A stretch of 64,000 bases of DNA. Source: Haematobia irritans. Lineage: Eukaryota; Arthropoda; Insecta; Diptera; Muscidae. Below the pieces are notes generated by a model. The model was given only the letters and a program-made list of their open reading frames with translations. It was not told the origin of the DNA and did not search any database. The stretch spans positions 279,986,070 through 280,050,069 of the forward strand of contig NC_134397.1 of NCBI RefSeq assembly GCF_050003625.1. Reading direction: 5' to 3'. The translations under genes were made by a program, and so were the position numbers. This document shows, piece after piece, positions 23,761-37,029 of the stretch (the first letter of the stretch is position 1; each line of letters starts with the position of its first letter).

Positions 23761-25333
23761 GTAATAAAACTAGCATGGAAAATCACTCCAAGGGTTATTC
23801 ATTTATTGTGAATATACAGTTTTATTTTTCTGTATCTAAATGAATATACAATTTTTATAGATCTGGCTATTTTAAAAATGGTAGCTGATGTTTCACCTGA
23901 TTGTCCCATGCAATATCGAAGTTATCTATTTTAAAAATATGGAACGCTTTGCGATTTTGCGTGTCATCCTTGTATAGGGTTCATTATAATCTCCTCTGTA
24001 TCCTTATTTAATTTTATTTGATTTAATTTTAGTATATGTTCTGCCGAAGCAATTTTTATTTTTAAGTTATTCGAAGTTTTACAATTTTCTTCTGACTTCT
24101 ATGAAAGAACAATTTCTAAATGTGATCAAAAATGTTCAAAATGAGCTTTTTCAAATGTGTGTGCAATTTTGGTAGAATTTAAAGAAAAATGTTGGTAGCT
24201 TATAGCTTTATTCATGCGGCGTGTGGTACACGCAGCCATCAACTCCAGATCCACTTAAATCTGTCCAAACAACTCTATTAAGACACAAGGATATATCTGA
24301 GCTCCACAGTGCAGCAATTACCACACTATCAAATGATGGCATAGTTCAATGGTGTTATACTCGTAGCACCATTGAAACAACTCAATTTGTTCCTTTTATG
24401 CGCTTGATTGTGTTACGGTTAGTGTTGGGGGTTTCTTGTGTCTTGGGTTGGTTGCTTTGGTGAAAACAAACGTTTAAAAGAAAATTGATCCAAAAATGAA
24501 TTTACCCTAAAAACGCGTTTGGATGTGGTCTTTGTGTTGTCGGCATTCTATGTATGTTCGTTTTGGATTTTGCGTTTAGCTCTGCTTTGTCGATAATGAC
24601 GCCAATGGAACAACCAACACCCAAAAAACGAACAAATCGCTGATTGTTTACTGGGCATTGTGATTATGATGAATTTGGCTTCTGGGTGTTCCTTGATTAC
24701 TACGGCCAACAGCAGTTACAATGGCAGCCAGAATGGTACCGAATGATATATAACCAATGAATGTACGTTCGAACCAAAGACAAAGTAAGTGATTACACAC
24801 CAAATGTTCCAGTTATTGAAGTCGACCAAATTCATTAAATGAATAAATGTCTTAAAGAACCCAGGAATGGGTTAATGACAAGGCTTACATTCTAACACCA
24901 ACACAAAGTTAGGGAGAGAGAGAGCCACCGTTATGGGATCTTCGTCATCGTAATCAACGTGTGCGGGGCCACACACGGTGACTATGTATGATCGGCTCTA
25001 GAACAATTCGAAGACGTTCTCTTGATTGCTCTAAGCCGTTCTAACGTATTGGAGATATTAACACACCGCAATAGTAACAGTTTTAATAGGAGTAAAATTT
25101 CACGGGTGTTACGATTGAGTGAAAAATAATGGGAATGAAATTAGAACACATCTAACATAGCACTCATGGATATTGTAAAGTAAATTTGACATTGTCTTCT
25201 TCCCTTTTGATCTGGTTTAAAAAGGCAATTCCCCATAAAAAATGAAACTTATGCCCCAATTTCAATACTCCAACACATTTTTTACTTATTCATATCACAA
25301 AATGTGTTCATACCAGTTATATATGATATGTAA
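23761..25333. other. Unique DNA, no gene seen
   Basis: AT-rich to about 24190, then a GC-balanced island to 25100 (AACCAACACCC, GAGAGAGAGAGCC phrases). The 80-codon frame at 24221 has no start codon in context or splice support. Confidence 0.35.
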
Positions 25334-25334
25334 T

Positions 25335-26641
25335 TTTTATACACTTCACCACACTGTGGTCAGGGTATAACAAGTTTGTGCATTTGTATGTAACTCCAAG
25401 AAGGAAAAGTCTGAGACCCATCGTTTAGTATACCGATCGTTTTAGAATTGAATTGTGAGTCGATTTAGCGATATCCGACTGTCTGTCTGTCCGTCTGTCT
25501 GTATATGATTTCGAAAAAAATCGGTTCAGATTTAGATATAGGTACCATATATATTTATCACCGATTTGGTCATAATTGACGTATTTATCAAGGAATTTTC
25601 TTAAAATTTCTCAAGGCCGAATATTTGGAGGCTCTCGTAAAATATGCAAAATATCAGCCAAACCGGTTCAGATTTAGATATAGTTCCCATATATATCTTT
25701 CGCCCGATATGAAGTTATATGGCCCCTGAAGCCAGAGTTTTACCCTAATTTGCTTGAAATTTTTCACAAGGAGTAGGTTTAATAGTATCATTATTTGTGC
25801 CAAATTTAGTGTAAATTGGTTCAAATTTAGATATAGCTCCCATATATATCTTTCGTCCGATATGGACTAATATGACCACAGAGGCAAAAGTTTTACTCTG
25901 ATTTACGTGAAATTTTGCAGAATTTACATATAGATTTCGAATATATCTTTCGACCGATTTAGACTCATATACCCTCTGAGACCAAAGATTTACCCCGATT
26001 TAGTTGAAACTTTGCACAGAGAGTAGAATTAAGGTTCTGGATATGCGTGCTAATTTTGGTTGAAATCGGCTCAGATTCTGATATAGCTCCCATATATATC
26101 TTTCGCCCGATTTTCCGCCATATGACCACAGAGGTCAAAAATGTAATCCGATTTACTTGAAAATTTGCACAGGGAGTAGAATTAACATAGTAACTATGCA
26201 TGTGATATTGCTTCAATATATGTTATATGTTTTTCCAATTTAGGCAAAAATGACCAAAATACCCACATTTTCCTCATTAAATCGCCACTGCTAAGTCGAA
26301 TACTCAAAAAAATGACTCAAATTTAACACACATCTATCGATCGATAAATCATAAATACGTTTTTGCGAAGTTGCCTCAAATTTGGTTCAGATTTAAATGT
26401 TTCCCATATTTTTTTAGTAAAATTGTGCTTCATCCCAGGGCATTAGCCGATTTAAATTTTAATTCTAGAGATTTTGTAGAAGTACAAAAAATTGTCTCCA
26501 AATCGGTTAAGATATAAATATTTGTATATGGGAATATAAACCTTCATGAAGGAGTTGAGATGGTAACACAAATTTTGGTCTACAAATTGGTGAAGGGTAT
26601 AATAAAGTCGGCCCCGCCCGACTTTAGACTTTACTTACTTG
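25335..26641 (+). mobile_element. Helentron, subfamily A, diverged full copy
   Basis: It has the 5' hairpin ACACTTCACCAC/GTGG, the GTCTGTCTGTCCGTCTGTCT block at 25480-25503, four or more modules with CCCATATATATCTTTCG, and the 3' GC hairpin GTCGGCCCCGCCCGAC with the TTACTTG end. It is more worn than the copies at 2393 and 59209. Confidence 0.7.
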
Positions 26642-27002
26642 TTTAAAATAAAATTTCATTTGACAAAACAACATTAGTCAGTAATTGCTAATTTTTTCTG
26701 GATCGGGTGGTGCTAGGTTAATTTGGTTATGTGGAAAAATAAGCTTTTCAAAAGGTCTATTACACAAATATTAAACATTTTCCAAATATTTTCTACAGTT
26801 TTTGTGACCCTATATTTTCGTTCTCCTGTATAATTGAGTTTTTAGACTTATGGGGGTTTTTCACAATTCCATATAATTTATTTGTTTTTGTAATCCATGT
26901 TATGAAGGACTAAATCAATAATGTTTTGCTTTATTTGAAAGTGACATTTGATTTTATCTGAAGGACAGTATTCCAAACTCAATTAAAAAAATATATAAGT
27001 AA

Positions 27003-27200
27003 CACTCAAACAGTAAACAGTGGGCCCATCAGGAAGGAAAATTCAGGATTTTTTTTTTCGCTTGTTAAAGAACATTTCACTTGTTAAAGAACATTTTGAA
27101 GGAAAAAATTTGAGTTCAAAATTGCAAAAATGTCTTTAGTACAATACGAAGTTGAAGATGGGCGCATTATTGGGAAAATTTACAAATTTTAAGAAATTGT
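27003..27200 (-). mobile_element. T-family MITE, partial
   Basis: It opens CACTCAAACAGTAAACAGTG after TAA and carries AAAATGTCTTTAGTACAATA and GGCGCATTATTGGGAAAATT, the reversed T interior. A 20-base piece around TTGTTAAAGAACATTTC is tandemly doubled. The outer end is missing. Confidence 0.65.
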
Positions 27201-28826
27201 TTCATTTTATCCATTTGTGTTCTTTTTATATATTTGTCTATTATATACTATAAATAGATTTTAATTTTTGTATGCTACTCAACCCATTATCTATCATTTA
27301 GAGAATTTATTGAGAAACAAACAAAACGCATTTGAAATAAATGTAGTCATTTATTTGTTCCTCTCTTCCTGATTACAATGCTGATGATATACTTTTAGGG
27401 GTTGATTCTCCATTAACCACAAGAAAGAAAACGCCTGAACCCTTCTACTAAAATGAACACAAATAATGATGTCTGTGTATTTTCCACACTCTTCATTAAA
27501 AACATTAAGGAGTTTACGCAATTTTCCTCGGATAATTATGAAATTAACCAAATCTATTGGTTTCCTCGAAACGTCAGATGTTATGCATTTAGGAGAAGCA
27601 TTGTGAATTATTTGTTCTATCAAATGCTACAAAACGTTTTTTTATTGTGATCCTAAATGCCTTTGTTGCATTATCGTTTGACGGGAGGGAGTTGCGTTGA
27701 GAATCTTGCGGTTAAAACAAACATCATATTTTTGCCAACTGTCGTTTTTTAATAGTTGGATAAGTAGTATAAGAGAATATGTGTTTTGTGTCAGATCTCA
27801 TGAGATAATCGATACCTTCTCTTCATTTGAAGGAATATTTAATTGTTATACCACAAAAACCACAAAACTTTGACCATTAGCTCCATTTAAGAGATACGAA
27901 TAATAATTGAAATTTATTACTGATACTAAGAAAACTGCAAAGCATTAATATTTTAATATATTTTGAATTAATTTTTAAAAATTTGGATTAAAATATTAAT
28001 CGACTAAATACAAGCGATCCAGATCACCATCGCATGTTTTCAAGGAACGAAGTCACTAGGCATGCCGATATTCATATCTTATATTGATAATCCCATCTTT
28101 TGTTCACCGATTATGAAGTTCAGTTTAATGGAATGAAATAAAACTAAAAAACGGTGATGAGTCAAATAATTTCAGTGGCAATAAATTTATTTAAAAATGC
28201 ATATGACTACCACGAAACAAAGTTGATGATTCTTCCAAAGCCCCTCACAATATCGCTGCTCATGATGTACATTGTACATTGTACAGTGATTCACAGCAAT
28301 CTATTGCAAGTTTGTTATGTACATAATAATATTGTGTTCAAAATGCTCTTGGCAACATAATCTTTAAATAACTGCTATGGCCACATCAGTTCATTTGACA
28401 AAATTACATTTGGAATTGTTTATTTTTGTAAATATACATTGGTAAAGCAAAACATTGGGATTTTAGAAATATTGATTGTATAAACTGAATCAAAATCTAT
28501 ATAACCCACTGTGTTAAGGGCGGTGCTAATTTAACGAAATGCTCTTGGCAACAAAGGCGTCATCTGAGTGAACCAAAGACAAACAATTTGGGAATTCTTG
28601 GAAAAGTGTCACAATTTGTTAATAAAACTTAAGAGAAATTTAATTTTCAAAGATGCCCAAGAACAACGACTCTCTAGCACGAAGATTACAGTGGATTATT
28701 AATTTTAAGAACACAGACTTTATTTTATAATAAATAAATAATTCTTAATACGAAGTATGCGGTATTTAGCCTTCTCCATGCATTAATTTAAGTATCGATC
28801 TTTAGGTATATAAAAGAGGCCCACAA
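27201..28826. other. AT-rich unique DNA, no gene seen
   Basis: No repeat family or plausible exon was recognised. ACATTGTACATTGTACA is a short repeat near 28266. Confidence 0.35.
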
Positions 28827-29560
28827 CACAGAAAAAAATATTTACGTGATATCAAAGATTACGCAACCTAAATTTTAGGATGCGAAATCTACAAAATATT
28901 AAGGACAACTGCCTTTAAAATAATGAAAATATGCACTCAAAAAAAGTGAACCCTATATTTCACTAAAGCCATTTTAACTTTATTTTAGTTCATGGAATTA
29001 TTATGTTTGGAGAAAGTTTCCTTTACTATAATAAGTTTTTGCGTACGTTAGTTAAATGAATTATAAAATGGGAAAAATTATACACATATGAAGTACAACT
29101 ATTTTCTAAATTCGTTCTTTTCACAAAATAGTTCAATATATCTTTAAATTTGTAAATTTTGCTACAAATGCGTCCATCATGAACTTCGTATATCACTAAA
29201 GACATTCTGCAATTTTGAACTCCAATTTTTTTCTTCAAACTACAAAATTTTCTTTATCAAGTGGAAACAATTATTTATGTCTAAAAATTTTTCTTGAATT
29301 TGTAGAAACATTTTTACTTAGTTTTGTGATATCGGCGTGATGCCAGTGTTTGTATGTTAATACTGTTTGGTTAAAATTTTCTAATAATATTCCAACACCA
29401 TAAGACATATATTTCTTAAAGTAAATGATTTAAAGAAATCGTCCTTAAATAACTGAAATATTGAATTTTTAGATTTAATTAAAAACACATCAAATATAGA
29501 CTAAGCCTTATTTTGACGATGTAGCATCTTCGGTTTTAAGTTTTTTGGAATTAAGAAAAC
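28827..29560 (-). mobile_element. R-related MITE (subfamily b), split by a T MITE
   Basis: It begins CACAGAAAAAAATATTTACG and has AAAGATTACGCAACCTAAAT, the same phrases as the right part of the copy at 44614-45266. It is interrupted at 28934-29394 and resumes at 29395 with TTTAAAGAAATCGTCC and CTAAGCCTTATTTTGACGAT. Confidence 0.6.
28934..29394 (+). mobile_element. T-family MITE nested in R
   Basis: CACTCAAAAAAAGTGAACCC at the left, then TTATTTTAGTTCATGG and ATGCGTCCATCATGAACTTC as in the intact copy at 48168. The last 60 bp and right terminus are missing. Confidence 0.7.
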
Positions 29561-29817
29561 ATCAGACTATTCAGTCCACTTAGACTATTCAGTCCATTGT
29601 GATATCTCAGATTAGGGACCTACTGTTTATAGCCGGCGTTCCACATAGCGGTGAAACCTTAGTGGATAAGCTTTGAAATACTCAGAAATGTCACCAGCAT
29701 TACTCAGAGGGGATAATCCAACACTGGAAATTATTTTGGTGTTTGATCGAAACTGGGAACCTGGACCCTTTGTATGCCAGGCGGCCATGCTAACCATTGT
29801 AGCACTGTGGCTCCCAA
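29560..29817 (-). mobile_element. SINE, diverged, with head (S4)
   Basis: The body (AATGTCACCAGCATTACTCA) and tRNA-like head in reverse (GGGAACC box, TAACCATTGTAGCACTGTGG) are present. The tail end holds a short tandem copy of AGACTATTCAGTCCA. Confidence 0.65.
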
Positions 29818-30589
29818 ATAATGATAATCCCTACACATACTCCTTTAGGTACAATAAAATGATTTACATTACATTCACAATCATCAATCAATTCACAATC
29901 GAATTTTCGACTTTTTCCTTAAAAGCCGATTGAAAAATTTTGATCAATATTATCCGAATATGAAAATTACAAAAAGACGAATTTGCTTTCCTTTAAGAAT
30001 TTTGATTATTCGAAAAGAAGATTTTCCCATTTTTTGTATGCCTATCTCGATATACGGTAAGCATAATGATCATTATTCATTTGGCACATGGTTCCACTGT
30101 TGCAAGTCCGTACATTATAAACGTTTTATTATTTGGGTGGATCAACGCAAAAGTGAAATTTATCGATGACACTGTAAATGGTGATGGTTCGATGACGCTG
30201 TCCATTTAACGTTCGTTGTTATTGGAACAATCCAATTAGCAGTAATTTAGAGATGCTCTAAATGCTGCCTAGTATGGCAAAATATAAATATTTTACGTCA
30301 CATCCTAGCTTCAGTTGGATGTGCGAAAAATTGTGATGTGCTATGGCTGGAAAAAATCGTACACTGATTGGAAGATTTTATTTTTATTTTAATGTTTTTG
30401 TATGTGTTCCTAACCAAAAGCATTTGTTGACGCAATTCCCTCGGTGTTTTGCATAATGCGATGCCAAGAAAAAAACTTTAATATAATTATTTATGTTAAA
30501 GCCAATTTTCGGAGACATCTTCTTCGTAAATAGTAAACTTCGTAAACTTAGTAAATAGTCCGATGATCGATTTGAAGAACAATTTTGCT

Positions 30590-30660
30590 CGACTCCGGCT
30601 CGGACTCCTACTCCAGCTTTTCTTATTAGCCTCGACTCCGACTCCGGAGTCGACTCCAGG
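30590..30660. repeat. GACTCC hexanucleotide repeat, left block
   Basis: CTCGACTCCGGCTCGGACTC and CGACTCCGACTCCGGAGTCG show a degenerate GACTCC/GACTCG array. An inverted counterpart lies at 31198-31285. Confidence 0.8.
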
Positions 30661-31197
30661 TGGTGTATCTAAATCAGAGGTTTAATTTAAAATTGCAGCT
30701 AAGGGCATCGGGTGTATATGGAGATTTCTCAAGTAATTATCTCCATATACAAAATCTGGGCCGACGGGAAATTTCCGCATTTATTTATGGATCTCAAATA
30801 ACTCTAAATTCAAAATTTTTGACAAATCTTAGACTGGGAACAAGTTATTAAAACAAATCGGAAATTGGGTTTATATGTAAAATTGCCCGGTATGACCCAT
30901 CTTCGAACTCAACATACCTGCCAAACCTTAAAATTGTACCCTTATCAAGAGTACATATAGGGTCAAAAATCGATATTTTAATATGTTTATAATGAACAAT
31001 ACAATTGATTAACTCATCCCATATTCTAGTAAAACCTAATTTTTATATCACCGTCAAATTTCACCGTATAAATACACTTTGAATGGCCTGAAATCCATTA
31101 ATTCGTTTTTCGTTGTTCGATTAAAAACCCTAATGGAATCTAATTTGTCGAAATATTTCTTTAGTTACAAAGATAGGAAGTGTTTTTCAAAGTTTAT
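30661..31197. other. Helentron-like fragments between GACTCC blocks
   Basis: GGTGTATATGGAGATTTC and GGTATGACCCATCTTCGAAC recall worn Helentron interior (subfamily B, reversed). No full end is visible. Confidence 0.35.
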
Positions 31198-31285
31198 TTC
31201 GCCGGAGTCGGAGTCGAGCAAAATTTCTACGACTCCGACTCCAGCAAAATCTTCAGAATCCGACTCCGGCTCCGACTCCACTGAA
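31198..31285. repeat. GACTCC repeat, right block, partly inverted
   Basis: CGCCGGAGTCGGAGTCGAGC is the reverse complement of the start of the left block; ACTCCGACTCCAGC and CCGACTCCGGCTCCGACTCC follow in direct orientation. Confidence 0.8.
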
Positions 31286-32413
31286 TTGATGACAAACAAT
31301 TAAACGATTGTCTCTAACCATTTTTATTTGCTCTTAAAGAAATAATGTTAGAGTCAAAAGAAAACTTCGTTCGTCGAAAATTTCGTTCCTCAGAAAAGAG
31401 AACTTTTCTTTCAGTGCATTGTCCTTTGGATGCAAGGCGGTGGATATGGAAAGTCTGATCCGATATGTATATAAAATATATTTAACAGTTTATGACTAAT
31501 TTCTGTGTGATTGCAGATTTTTTATCTGTTATCACGTGCTTCATTTGCCTCGAAAAATGCTTTAGGTTTGAGTTTGAATAAATATGTTATTCACTTTGAA
31601 TAATTATTACAAATAAAAATTCGGTCGTAAAACAAAGAAACAGTAAATACTTTTCGATTAAGTTTTTTGTGTGTTTTTGTTATCTCTAAAATAGCGAATC
31701 GATCATCTCTGTATATTTCACACATTGACTCACTCCTTATACATGTGACTAAATAAATTTTTTCGCCACGAATTCGTGGTTTCTAAATTTGTGTTATATT
31801 TTTACTCTGATCACATTTTGGTACATAAACGGCTCTAGTTAGTTCAATTTGGCTTTAACAAGTTTTCATTTATTTAACTCACAGGAAAGTTCATTTTCAA
31901 AATCAACATTTTAATTGACGCTAATTACTTGCGCAATAAGACTCTCGATTTTGGTTTTTTATCTATTACGACTTTGATCAATTTTTGGTGATTTTAACAA
32001 TTTGCAGACCATTTGAGAGCTGTTCATTTAATTATAGAGATATTGCTAATTAATAAATCCAAATTGATATTTCGACTCAGTTTTCTCCATTAAATTGAAT
32101 TTTGAATAGCAAGAAATGCTAAATTTAGAAATTCCAGAAATCAGATCCGTAACTTTAATTACTGAGTAGCAATGGCAAATCAAAATTTATTTAACTTGTA
32201 TCCTAAAGTGCATAGAAAAATTTATTCTTACCTCTTAAAATATTTCTTGCCTAGTTTTGTAAATCATTAATTAGTATTAATATTTAAGACTTTGCCATAC
32301 ATTAAAACATGAAAATACCAACACTATACAGGGCTCAGCTTAGGTTAAGATTATTTTTATTTATTTTATTACAGGCCTTATTACAAATATCTTTAAAAAA
32401 ATAAAATTCTCTA
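31286..32413. other. AT-rich DNA, MITE end fragment
   Basis: 31370-31425 (AAAACTTCGTTCGTCGAAAA...CTTTTCTTTCAGTG) resembles the right end of M2-type elements. The remainder shows no gene. Confidence 0.35.
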
Positions 32414-32415
32414 TA

Positions 32416-33565
32416 CACTCAAAAAAAAGTGAACTCTCTATTTCACTAAAGCCAATTTAACTTTATTTTAGTTCATAGAATTATTATGTTTAGAGAAAGT
32501 TTTCTTTACTCTAATAATTTTTTGTGTACGTTAGTTAAATTAACTAAACCCGAGGAAAAATATACTCCAATGAAGCATAAAGATTAACTAAATTCGTGTC
32601 TTCCACACTGAAAAAAAACATGCCCGGTTCCAAAGATTTTGTCTTTACTTTAAAAATTTTGGTATTGATTCCGAGCCAAAGAAGCGGAGAATACAAGTAA
32701 GGATACTTTTAAGACACAATTCTCTTTTAAATTTGGGTTTTGTGTATTTGTTTCTAGGAAGAAAATTTTTATTTTTCGTTTTTTCAGTTTTTTTTTCTTC
32801 ATATGCTATCAAAGTCCTTTAAAAACGAGTTAACGACAACTTTATTTTCAAAATTAAGACTCGACTTCCAGTAGTAATTATGCTATGTTTCAAGTAAAAA
32901 GCGTCTTTAAAATAAAGTGTTGAAAAACATGTCCTATATTTGAACGATTTTTTACTTTGTAGTCAATATGCAAAAAGACAACAAATTTAAAGAATTTTTC
33001 TGAATCATTAAAGTCAAGTTGACCTTAGCCCTAACATTTATTCTTTCACGTTATGATACCCATTTTTAAGTGAAATCACTTAATTATAAGGATAATACGA
33101 CTTCATTGAAAAGTTTATCGACTTTTGAGAAGGAAAAAAACTTTATATTAGAGAAATGCGTCTTCTATGCTAAGCAAAATTTGCATTCGTATTTTAAAGA
33201 TATGAAATCTTTCACCCCACGACAATATTTTTTTCAGTGCACAAAATAGTTCAGAATTTCTTTAAATTGGTAAATTTTACCAAAAATGCGTCCATCATGA
33301 ACTTCGTATGTCACTAAAGACATTCTTGCAATTTTGAACACCAAGTTTTTCCTTTAAACTACAAAATTTTCTTTAACAAGTGAAAAAACTTAGTTATGTC
33401 TAATAAATTTTCTTGAATTTGTCGAAAAATATTTACTTGTTTTTATAACATCGGCGTGATGCCAACGTTTGTAATACTGTTTAGTTAAAATTTTCTACAA
33501 ATATTCAAAAGTTTCTAAAATTAACCGAAAGTTTTCTTCCTGGTGGGTTCACTGTTTTTTCAGTG
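32416..33565 (+). mobile_element. T-family MITE, split by an R MITE
   Basis: CACTCAAAAAAAAGTGAACT to GGTTCACTGTTTTTTCAGTG, TA on both sides. The R element at 32606-33239 interrupts it inside 'TTCNCACAAAATAG'; the intact T at 48168 shows the empty site. Confidence 0.85.
32606..33239 (+). mobile_element. R-family MITE nested in T
   Basis: CACTGAAAAAAAACATGCCC to ATTTTTTTCAGTG, flanked by CA/CA. It is full length (634 bp) and colinear with the inverted copy at 51506. Confidence 0.85.
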
Positions 33566-33729
33566 TATATAAATAAGAGTTTTAATGAGTTAACATGGGT
33601 CTATCTCACTCCCAAAAACATATTTTCGGGGAAAATTTTTGAGATCTTCGGGTGATGTTTCTGTGTTTCAGTTTGGGGAGATACACTTAAAAAAAGTGAA
33701 ATCTCTATTTCACTAAAGCCAATTTAACT

Positions 33730-33797
33730 GTGGTATCACAATGGACTGAATAGTCTCAGTGAGCCTGATACATCGGGCTGCCACATAACCCAACCTA
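33730..33797 (+). mobile_element. SINE 3' tail inserted in T (S5)
   Basis: GTGGTATCACAATGGACTGA through CATAACCCAACCTA. ACTT/AACT repeats at the junctions suggest a short target duplication. Only the last 68 bp of the SINE inserted, a normal 5' truncation. Confidence 0.75.
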
Positions 33798-34369
33798 ACT
33801 TTATTTTAGTTCATGGAACTATTATGTTTCGAGAAAGTTTCCTTTACTTTAATAATATTTTGCGTACATTAGTTAAATAAACAAAAAAGGAAAAAATAAT
33901 ACACAAATTAAGCAAAAAGATTTACTTAATTCGTACTTCTCACAAAATAGTTCATTATTCCTTCGAATTTGTAAATTTTACCAAAAATGCGTTCATCATG
34001 AACTACACGGACGAAAAATACTGTTTTGCATATGTTTGGATGTAAAAATTATATGTTTGGAACTCAAATTTTTAAACACAATATTTTTAAGTGCAAGCAT
34101 ATAATGTTCATAAACTAGCAGAACATGTTTGGGACATATATGTTAGAACATATTATGTTTGGGAGATAAAATGTTTGTAAATATAATATGCTTGGATGCA
34201 AACATATATTAATTTAGAAATAGACTATAAACATATATGTGTTTAGAGAGACATAAAGTGTATGCTGGAAGTAAAATAATGAATGTAATCAATTGGCGCC
34301 TTAAAAATATATATACACAAAGAAAATTCCATTAAAGATTGGAAAAATACTATGTGTGAATATAAACAA

Positions 34370-34611
<242 letters not shown>

Positions 34612-34654
34612 TCGACTGGAATATATGTAAAAAAAATAAATAAAAAAAAATTGA

Positions 34655-34736
34655 TGTCGGCCGAAGTAGGGATCGAACCCAGGACCCTTGGCATGCAAGG
34701 CGGACGTACCAACCACTGATCCACGTCGCCAACAAA
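34655..34736 (-). repeat. tRNA-like unit of M1 (pol III boxes)
   Basis: On the minus strand: A-box-like TGGATCAGTGG (complement of 34713-34723) and B box GGTTCGATCCC (complement of 34669-34679). The sequence matches the SINE head family (CCTTGCATGCCAAG, TTCGGCC). No full cloverleaf, so not a tRNA gene. Confidence 0.65.
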
Positions 34737-34806
34737 TGTATGTTTAACAATATTATGTTTGCATCGGCTCGTGGGCGCCGCAAGCTATGCTATATAAATA
34801 TGACTT

Positions 34807-34866
34807 ATAACGATAATTATCTCTTGATGGCCAAACTGTGTGGTCCGCTGTTCCAATCCCCGTAAA
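34807..34866 (+). repeat. Second, worn tRNA-like unit of M1
   Basis: TGGCCAAACTGTGTGGTCCG and GTTCCAATCCCCGT align with the better-preserved unit at 42790-42860 in M2, but part of the A-box side is deleted. Confidence 0.5.
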
Positions 34867-35590
34867 ATTTAAAAAAAAAATTATAAAATTGAATAATTTC
34901 TTCTACAATGTTTGTATTACAGAAAAAGGTGCTAAGAAATAAAAAACTCGTGTAAGTGAGAAAAATGTGAGGGAATATACAATTAGGCAGAAAAAAAATT
35001 TTTGAGCACAATCTTCTTTGGGAGAAAATTCTTTTAAGCATATAATATTTTTGGGTTCAAAATGTTTCCAAACATATTATATGTTCACATAATAACATAT
35101 AGTTTTTTGGAAGACAACATTATTGAATTTGGATGGAAAAATACATAATGTTTGGAACTTAGACTACCCAAACATATTATATTGTTTAGACCAATATGCT
35201 TTCAAACATATTATATATTGGAATAAATCAAATATATAAATGTTTGGGCAATACCCAAAAATTTATATGCTTGAGCAAAATGTGTTTGGGAGTATATGTT
35301 ACAGAAGCGATTTTTTTTTTGAGGGTGTACTTATGTCACTAAAGACATTCTTACATTTTTTAACTCCAATTTTTTCCTTCAAACTACAAAAGTTTCTTTA
35401 GCAAGTGAAAAAAATTAATTATGTCTAATAAATTTTCTTGAATTTGTCGAAAAATATTTACTTATTTTTGTGGCATCGGCGTGATGCTAGCGGTTGTAAT
35501 TCTGCTTTGTTAAAATTTTCTAAAGATATTCAAAATTTTCTAAAATTAACAAAAATTTTTCTTCCTGGTGGGTTCACTGTTTTTTCAGTG

Positions 35591-37029
35591 TACTTATATT
35601 ATGGATTCTTAAAAAAAAGAACTGATAACAACCACCTTAAAATGAAAATAATGTAGTAATTGGATGCGTATACTGTGGATGTCTATGTTTGAATATAGCC
35701 CCTAAACTCGGGGACGTTACAAAATTTTTAAAAATTCGATGTATTAAAAAATTATATATTAAGGGCTTTCGTTTGTTTTTTGCGCGTATTTAGAGAAGAG
35801 ATAAGAAAACATAATCTTGGTATTTACGATAAATCCTTACGTGCATCTGTCGTAAGTGTTGTTAATATCCAAACGATAAAATCCTCTATTTTTTTAATTA
35901 TTTTTTTACAAATGGTAACGTTGACGCCATTGTGTGATTCATGTCATGCGAAAAGCTTCAGTGGCCAAGGATAACAAAACACGCGACGAACGATGATTCC
36001 ATTAAATGACATAGGATAAACGGCAAACAATAGCCCTTGATCATGAGATGGAATTAGTTCCGAGACAACAAATAAAAAAATAACAACAACAACAGCAAAT
36101 TCAATTCCATTCTTCTGTGAATATCTCCAAAATACCGCTCTTTCATTCGTCTCTGTAAGGACAGAAATTGTGAGAGGTGCGGTTGACATTGTCAAAGCAA
36201 TAAAAGATATCAAAAAGGACGATGGGTGGTTCTTTTAAATTCCACTCAGGTTTTTAGTATTTTGACATAATGTTGTCTTTGGTGTTAATGAAATTTGATG
36301 AAAAGAGGGTGATAGAACCAAATACCAGCAGCAGCAGCAATGGCGTTTGCAATGTATTTTCAGTATATTTGTCTTTCTCTTTTGAAGGCAATGGAGGTAA
36401 ACACCCAGGTTTACATTTCGTCGATATGGTGGTGGCGATGGTGTCAGTGGTTTTGTAGTTAGTTGTGGTAATATTTTGTAAATACAATTTTAAGGATATC
36501 AGGGCACGAACGCCCCGAAAAAAACACATAGGACTGTATCTGCCAACAAATTGTGTCGCAAAGCATGTTTGCTTATCCCATGGATGTCCAAACAAACCCC
36601 TATTTCATTACATACTTGGCTTAGTGGTGGTAGCAACGGTCTTTTTGTACTTAATTTAAATTGGATCGTAAAATTTTATGTCTGACACAAAAGACCAAGC
36701 CAATATGGCTGACATCTTTTGAGTCAAAAATGCGTATAATCGAATTTGAAAGCCGTTTTGTTAGACTTTATGATGCGTTTCAATTGTCCTACTGAATTAT
36801 TTAAGCGGGTGGAATGATAATGAAAATGTGTCCAAGACCATTGAACACGTTTTTTATTTAAAATTGACTGAATTGAACTTCATGTGGTATTAAAGCCATA
36901 GAAATCAAGAAAATGCGTAAACAAATAAACCTGAAATATATCGTTAAATATTTACATACATATATCATAACTCCAAGATTTACACAAATTTTGATATATT
37001 AACCGGTTTTATCCTAACTTTGTTCTCTA
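35591..37029. other. Unique DNA, no gene accepted
   Basis: GC-balanced from 35930 to 36680, with AGCAGCAGCAGCAATGG and GGTGGTGGCGATGG phrases. The 113-codon frame on the minus strand (36254-36595) has no splice or start support. No repeat family here. Confidence 0.35.

Noticed and set aside
36254..36595. 113-codon minus-strand frame
   Set aside because: Thr/Leu-rich, no domain, overlapping frames on the other strand are also open.
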